From CANJUD01 sp043750035 (GTDB taxonomy: Bacteria; Bacteroidota; Bacteroidia; UKL13-3): 8,477 nucleotides of DNA. Location: positions 1 to 8,477 of the forward strand of contig JAYVCI010000147.1 of NCBI GenBank assembly GCA_043750035.1, written 5' to 3'. This document shows, piece after piece, positions 7,062 to 8,477 of this stretch. The position numbers and the translations under genes are program-made. Below the pieces are notes generated by a model. It was not told the origin of the DNA, made no database searches, and was given only the letters and a program-made list of their open reading frames with translations. The stretch's first letter is position 1; each line of letters begins with the position of its first letter.

Positions 7062-7107
7062 CCAAGAAGTTATTGAAAATTCAAACAAAAAATACTGCCG
7101 AAATCAA

Positions 7108-7239
7108 ATGTCAAAAAATATGTTAACGCAACTGACTAAAATATCTATGGATATTATAACTACTTACAAATCAAATATTTTAACAACTTTTACTACTACA
7201 GTCAAGGTGGAAATTAACGCAACTGGTTGCGTTAACTGA
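7108..7239 (+). CDS. Possible 43-codon ORF inside the attachment-like region
   Basis: ATG 7108 to TGA 7237-7239 encodes 43 residues rich in Thr, Ile, Asn and Lys, starting MSKNMLTQLTKISMD. It contains no recognisable domain. It lies downstream of the 7031-7061 promoter, spans both copies of the 12-bp direct repeat, and ends 4 bp before the GTTACCTGC box. Short ORFs inside attI (such as ORF-11 of class 1 integrons) are known to aid translation of the first cassette, which is the only reason to list it. It could easily be a chance frame. Confidence 0.25.
   Translation: MSKNMLTQLTKISMDIITTYKSNILTTFTTTVKVEINATGCVN
7123..7225 (+). repeat. 12-bp direct repeat TTAACGCAACTG, two copies 91 bp apart
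   Basis: Exact copies lie at 7123-7134 and 7214-7225. An 11-bp version, GTTAACGCAAC (7122-7132), is also present inverted as GTTGCGTTAAC (7226-7236). The region therefore has three copies of one core, two direct and one inverted. This arrangement is compatible with recombinase or regulator binding sites. Confidence 0.85.
7214..7235. repeat. 22-bp palindrome with 2-nt centre
   Basis: The arm TTAACGCAAC (7214-7223) and its exact reverse complement GTTGCGTTAA (7226-7235) are separated by TG. As DNA it is a dyad site suited to a dimeric protein or paired recombinase protomers. It lies 7 bp before the GTTACCTGC box and has no U-tract, so it is not a terminator. Confidence 0.88.
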
Positions 7240-7242
7240 AAC

Positions 7243-8382
7243 GTTACCTGCAAGCTTAAACGAACATTTAACAAACAATTTAAAATATAACAAAATGAAA
7301 AAAAGAATCATCTTAGTAACAGTCTTAGCACTGAACATTAGTCTGACATTTGCACAAAAGACTTTAAAAATGTACAACCAAGTTTTTAAGGCATCCGAAA
7401 TTTTAGGACCTAAAAATCCTGACTGGGGACCTAATGCCGCAGAACTGAAAACCGAATTTATGAATGAACCAAATGTAGTTTCTAATTTGTATGAATTACT
7501 TGGTTCATATTATACAACTACAAATTTCTACGACACCAAAAAATTATTAAACTTAACATTAGACGCAGATTTACCAATTCTTGACAGCATTGACTTTAGA
7601 TTCTATAAGGAATACTCATTGACAAACGTCCTTGACAAAAGAAGTGATTTTAAAAATGATGCGAATTACGCAAAATTCAAGAAAGAATTTAAAGCAGCTA
7701 AAACAACTTCTGAGAAGAGGGGTATTCTTTATGACAAGGAAGAAAATGAAGTTTATAGAATTGCACTAGAAGAAACCAAATTTGGGGTTTACAGAAAGAA
7801 AATACAAATCACACAAATCACTCAAATTTCTAGAGAATTCAAAATTGGATTGACAGCAAAAATAAAAGAAGAACTAAAAGACAAGGCTAACTTTGACGCA
7901 AAAATTGAGAATGCAATAAAAGATAGTGTTGAAATTTATGGTGAACTCAATGAAGGTTATTATCACGAAATTAGACTTAAAGATGAGTATCTTAAATACG
8001 CTAAGCTAATTCTTAAAGGTTATATTTCAAATAAAGCGTTACTTGAAAATAAATCAGACATTTTCACAGAGGAATTGAAAGACTATTTTAACAATCCGAA
8101 CGCATCAATAATTACTGGAGCAGCAGTATTTGAAGCGACATTCAATTTGACTAAGTTTAAAAGATTAATTGTTTCAATTGGAGCTGCTATTGATGCTAAT
8201 ATTGACATTAAAGACAAATCAAAAGCACCGCAAATTAAAGCAGACATTGAAGCTTCATTCATAAGAAAAAAGGACAGGACATTAACTGTTGAAGCAGCAC
8301 AATCATTCTATTATTTAAGGTATTGTTATGCTAAAGGACTTGACTTGGGGGCTGGGGCTAAATAATAAAGCCAGCAGGTAAC
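7243..8382. repeat. 9-bp inverted repeat pair flanking the cassette gene
   Basis: GTTACCTGC at 7243-7251 has its exact reverse complement GCAGGTAAC at 8374-8382. They enclose the 7295-8365 gene with 43 bp before its ATG and 8 bp after its stop. The GTT and AAC cores match the invariant triplets of integron R'' and R' boxes; the outer bases do not fit the classic GTTRRRY/RYYYAAC consensus. Under an integron model the crossover would fall between 7243 and 7244. A 9-bp match between two flanks of this size has a few percent chance of arising at random, so it needs the supporting context. Confidence 0.6.
7295..8365 (+). CDS. Exported protein of unknown function, putative gene-cassette cargo
   Basis: A 356-residue protein. 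Residues 1-20 form a Sec signal peptide (MKKRIILVTVLALNISLTFA, cleavage before Gln21), so the product is periplasmic, outer-membrane-associated or secreted. The rest is Lys/Glu-rich, mostly predicted helix, with no membrane segment and a single Cys near the C-terminus (RYCYAKG). A short internal repeat ITQITQIS lies near residues 171-178, and a Gly/Ala-rich stretch (ITGAAVFEA) around 270. I recognise no domain or catalytic motif. No type IX C-terminal sorting domain is apparent; the chain ends GLDLGAGAK. Translation ends with a double stop, TAATAA. The sequence is strongly AT-rich like the integrase interior. It appears to lack its own promoter and is tightly framed by the GTTACCTGC/GCAGGTAAC boxes, which suggests a mobile cassette. 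Envelope-related or defence roles are both possible; neither is supported by sequence. Confidence 0.8.
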   Translation: MKKRIILVTVLALNISLTFAQKTLKMYNQVFKASEILGPKNPDWGPNAAELKTEFMNEPNVVSNLYELLGSYYTTTNFYDTKKLLNLTLDADLPILDSIDFRFYKEYSLTNVLDKRSDFKNDANYAKFKKEFKAAKTTSEKRGILYDKEENEVYRIALEETKFGVYRKKIQITQITQISREFKIGLTAKIKEELKDKANFDAKIENAIKDSVEIYGELNEGYYHEIRLKDEYLKYAKLILKGYISNKALLENKSDIFTEELKDYFNNPNASIITGAAVFEATFNLTKFKRLIVSIGAAIDANIDIKDKSKAPQIKADIEASFIRKKDRTLTVEAAQSFYYLRYCYAKGLDLGAGAK

Positions 8383-8477
8383 AGCTAAGGTTTCGTTGCG
8401 TGCGTAGCACGAACAATGAAACCTTAGGTTGCACGGAACCTTTGGTAGTTTTAAGTGAAGTATATGGGGATTGCGTT
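8374..8477 (+). other. attC-like tail of the cassette, cut off by the window edge (inferred)
   Basis: This non-coding stretch opens with GCAGGTAAC (8374-8382). CAGCTAAGG (8382-8390) follows; it can pair imperfectly (7 of 9) with CGTTAACTG as found at 7230-7238. The long hairpin 8385-8427 comes next, then about 50 nt without coding signal. The window ends in TTGCGTT, the same seven bases found at 7227-7233 just ahead of GTTAACTG and GTTACCTGC. If the sequence beyond 8477 continues like 7234-7251, the complete element would be about 120 bp with R'/L' and L''/R'' style arms, as in the larger integron attC sites. That continuation is a prediction. Confidence 0.5.
8385..8427. repeat. Long imperfect hairpin in the cassette tail
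   Basis: The arms CTAAGGTTTC (8385-8394) and GAAACCTTAG (8418-8427) pair perfectly over 10 bp. Inside them GTT (8395-8397) pairs with AAC (8412-8414), and CGTGC (8399-8403) pairs with GCACG (8407-8411) around a GTA loop. A bulged G (8398) on one side and AAT (8415-8417) on the other interrupt the stem. No T-run follows, so it is not a typical intrinsic terminator. Unpaired bulges on an otherwise symmetric stem recall the extrahelical bases of folded attC sites. Confidence 0.8.

Larger units (their letters stand above)
7023..7294. other. Integrase-cassette intergenic region, attI-like platform (inferred)
   Basis: This 272-bp AT-rich gap holds a rightward promoter (7031-7061), a 43-codon ORF (7108-7239), a 12-bp direct repeat (7123-7134 and 7214-7225), a small 6-bp hairpin (7140-7145 with 7150-7155, loop TATG), a 22-bp palindrome (7214-7235) and a GTTACCTGC box (7243-7251). 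Repeated motifs next to a tyrosine recombinase gene are what an integrase-binding attachment site would look like. No tRNA gene or terminator was seen. Attachment-site function is inferred, not shown. Confidence 0.5.

Noticed and set aside
7180..7377. 65-codon antisense frame across the cassette start
   Set aside because: It overlaps the signal peptide of the forward gene and the palindrome, and has no start context or domain.
8385..8427. Hairpin after the cassette gene as an intrinsic terminator
   Set aside because: No T-run follows the stem and the arms are interrupted by bulges. The location fits a cassette tail better.

Overview
The window looks like a chromosomal segment from a member of the Bacteroidota. 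The evidence is a PorT homologue (type IX secretion is confined to this phylum), two perfect TAnnTTTG -7 promoter elements with TTG -33 partners, a small lipoprotein with a short Bacteroidota-style lipobox, and a DUF5683-like envelope protein. There is no sign of Shine-Dalgarno dependence.

Layout. Positions 1-315 (minus) hold the 5' part of a secreted DUF5683-like membrane protein. It is divergent from a small Cys-containing lipoprotein (405-692, plus) that has its own promoter and a strong intrinsic terminator. The terminator's U-tract runs almost into the start codon of a DoxX/MauE-like membrane protein fused to a periplasmic thioredoxin fold (759-1958). A 98-bp array of fourteen degenerate heptamers (YGACTNN) follows and supplies that gene's stop codon. 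Next is a compact co-directional group: porT (2144-2854), tgt (GTG start, 2879-3997) and a MATE transporter (TTG start overlapping the tgt stop, 3994-5352). These genes are of moderate GC content and look like resident chromosome.

From about 5.54 kb the DNA becomes much more AT-rich. A 543-residue tyrosine recombinase (5391-7022) carries three N-terminal HARP-like repeats and an intact catalytic hexad. Its 3' flank holds a perfect Bacteroidota promoter pointing away from the integrase, a 12-bp direct repeat, a 10+10 bp palindrome and a possible 43-codon ORF. A gene for an unrecognised exported protein (7295-8365) follows. This gene sits tightly between a GTTACCTGC box and its exact inverted copy GCAGGTAAC. 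The second copy opens a hairpin-rich tail that runs off the window, and the last bases (TTGCGTT) repeat the sequence just before the first box.

Main interpretation (inference). The right third resembles a non-canonical integron: integrase, then a promoter and attI-like platform, then a first gene cassette with an attC-like site. It uses a XerC/D-type recombinase with HARP-like repeats rather than a recognisable IntI, and the integrase points toward the cassette. The decisive evidence (further cassettes with repeated attC-like tails) lies beyond the right edge.
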